Below are positions 62,836 through 64,000 of a stretch of DNA of 64,000 nt, in pieces. The notes beneath the pieces were generated by a model. That model was not told where the DNA came from and made no database searches. It saw only the letters and a list, made by a program, of their open reading frames with translations. Position 1 is the first letter of the stretch. The number at the start of each line of letters is the position of its first letter. This DNA comes from Nostoc paludosum FACHB-159 (lineage in GTDB: Bacteria; Cyanobacteriota; Cyanobacteriia; Cyanobacteriales; Nostocaceae), in the NCBI RefSeq assembly GCF_014698835.1, contig NZ_JACJTU010000020.1, positions 1-64,000 of the forward strand, in the 5' to 3' direction. The translations under genes and the position numbers were made by a program.

Positions 62836-64000
62836 TTATCTTTTAAAACTACTGAGAGTTTTTATTAAATATTGTGCCAATGTAAACGCATTTACACCCA
62901 ACTCGGTGCGTTCTTGGGCTGCTAAAATACCTGCTTGGGAGTGCCACCAAGCGGCAGTCGCAGCGATATCTTCTACTGGGATATGTTTAGTCACTGCTTG
63001 CGCTAACAATCCACCCAATAGCCCAGTTAACACATCACCGCTACCTCCACGTGCTAAGGCGGGTGTACTTTCTGGGACAATCCAAACTTCACTTTGGGGG
63101 TTGGCGATCGCAGTTCTCGCACCTTTTAACAATACTACCGCCCCGCTTTGTGCTGCTGCTTGTTGTACTGCTTTCACTCTGTCATGTTTGGCATCGGCAA
63201 TGTGGGGAAACAACCGCTGGAATTCACCTGCGTGGGGTGTAAGAATGGTTGGCGCTTGGCGTTTTTGTAGAGTGGGGATAGTTGCAATTTGGGCAAGTAT
63301 ATTTAAACCATCGGCATCAAGAACCAGAGGAACATCGCTTTCTATGACTTCTTGGACAATGGGACTAGCATCTGTTGTTAAACCAGGGCCACAAGCGATC
63401 GCACTAAAAGAACTCAGATTAGTTTTTGCAGGTAGTTGCAATTGACCAATCGCACCGGTTTCCGTTTCTGGACAACCGACAATCAGTGCTTCTGGCAAAT
63501 GCGACACCAAAAGAGATTTTAAAGATTCTGGTACAGCAACCGAAAGCATTCCCACACCACTAAAGAGCGCACCCAAAGCAGTTAGAATTGCTCCACCTGC
63601 ATAGCGCCGCGAACCACAAATCAGCAGTAAATGTCCTTCCTTATATTTGTGGGTAATTGCTGGACGGGGTAAAGGTAAAGTCGAAAGTGCCGTTGCTGGT
63701 GTAATGCGTTTAATTTTGGGTGTGTTTCCCAGAACAGCTTCGACATCAGCCAAAGGAATATCAAAATCAATTAACTCAGCTTTACCGACAAATTCCAGCG
63801 CCTGGTCTTGGAAAAAAGCCAACTTCCATAAACCCAAGCAAAAGGTTTGAGTGGCGCGAATCGCGGTTCCTAATACTTCGCCTGTGTCGGTGTGCAATCC
63901 CGAAGGTAAATCAATACTCAAAATTGGTACAGACAATTCATTTAAGCGATCGATTGCAGAAGCGATGGGATCGGTGAGATTTTTTTCTAAACCAAATCCA
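62836..64000 (-). CDS. nnr: Bifunctional NAD(P)H-hydrate repair enzyme Nnr, partial (N-terminus off right edge)
   Basis: 388 codons are visible and the frame runs open to the edge. The first part holds the end of the YjeF_N epimerase domain (ILSIDLPSGLHTDTGEVLG). The rest is the ribokinase-like ADP/ATP-dependent dehydratase NnrD: HLLLICGSRRYAGGA, ACGPGL, LDADGLN, LTPHAGEFQRL and the catalytic GGSGDVLTGLLGGLLAQ. The enzyme repairs hydrated NAD(P)H: the epimerase interconverts the R and S forms and the dehydratase restores NAD(P)H. About 120-140 N-terminal residues are missing from the window. Confidence 0.92.
   Translation of the reverse strand, partial: GFGLEKNLTDPIASAIDRLNELSVPILSIDLPSGLHTDTGEVLGTAIRATQTFCLGLWKLAFFQDQALEFVGKAELIDFDIPLADVEAVLGNTPKIKRITPATALSTLPLPRPAITHKYKEGHLLLICGSRRYAGGAILTALGALFSGVGMLSVAVPESLKSLLVSHLPEALIVGCPETETGAIGQLQLPAKTNLSSFSAIACGPGLTTDASPIVQEVIESDVPLVLDADGLNILAQIATIPTLQKRQAPTILTPHAGEFQRLFPHIADAKHDRVKAVQQAAAQSGAVVLLKGARTAIANPQSEVWIVPESTPALARGGSGDVLTGLLGGLLAQAVTKHIPVEDIAATAAWWHSQAGILAAQERTELGVNAFTLAQYLIKTLSSFKR

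Overview
The window reads as chromosomal DNA of a filamentous, Nostoc-like cyanobacterium. Pointers are the very frequent HIP1 octamer (GCGATCGC), a photosystem gene set (a psbA variant, psb34, petF), biliverdin reductase, three AvaK/YsnF-type stress proteins, XisH debris, and dense short tandem repeats built on CCCAATG/CCCAATC heptamers. Most genes are AT-leaning; one segment (about 55.7-59 kb) is clearly more GC-rich and looks acquired. No rRNA, tRNA or CRISPR array was recognised.

Layout. 0-3.4 kb: 5' tip of an IS701-like transposase, a psbA paralogue that has lost several manganese-cluster ligands, and a sensor kinase with a degenerate ATP-binding domain. 4.3-7.8 kb: a three-gene set (YraQ-type permease, TIGR03943 partner, Ig-like/propeller membrane protein). 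8-11.7 kb: a sulfur group (TauE-type exporter, sulfite oxidase family enzyme, class V aminotransferase). 12.7-25 kb: coiled-coil protein, CruA/CruP-type flavoprotein, citramalate synthase, a 2Fe-2S ferredoxin, the fused thiamine enzyme ThiO-ThiG, psb34 and a TPR protein. 25-30.8 kb: phytochelatin-synthase-like peptidase, a repeat-rich spacer, and two pentapeptide-repeat membrane proteins. 31-37.3 kb: map, bvdR, petF, a SpoIID protein, sulfiredoxin, Dps and an HTH/GrpE-like fusion. 37.6-47.4 kb: PAS histidine kinase, STAS protein with a response-regulator phosphatase, DUF1350 hydrolase, LemA with an M48 protease, and a possible membrane-tethered ribbon-helix-helix protein. 47.7-55.7 kb: GH57, xisH remnant, SDR, DUF1400 hydrolase, KirBac channel and a decayed MFS transporter. 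55.7-59 kb: the GC-rich AraC/SDR/ADH block. 59.2-64 kb: three tandem PRC-barrel/DUF2382 proteins and the start of nnr.

The most striking feature is repeats that have entered coding sequence. Four otherwise ordinary enzymes (CruA/CruP-like flavoprotein, CimA, ThiOG, PAS kinase) each carry an in-frame low-complexity insert of about 35-50 residues made of the same hairpin/heptamer DNA that fills the intergenic spaces. Several genes also begin exactly where a repeat block ends. At least four families of non-coding elements with terminal inverted repeats (MITE-like), one of them nested, and a 42-bp tandem array lie between genes.

Likely cooperating sets (inference): sulfite oxidation and export (8-10.1 kb); oxidative-stress defence (sulfiredoxin and Dps, 35.6-36.5 kb); partner switching (STAS and PP2C-type response regulator, with the PAS kinase as a possible input, 37.6-41.6 kb); LemA/M48 envelope proteolysis (44-46.6 kb). 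Functions come from recalled family motifs; no database search was possible.
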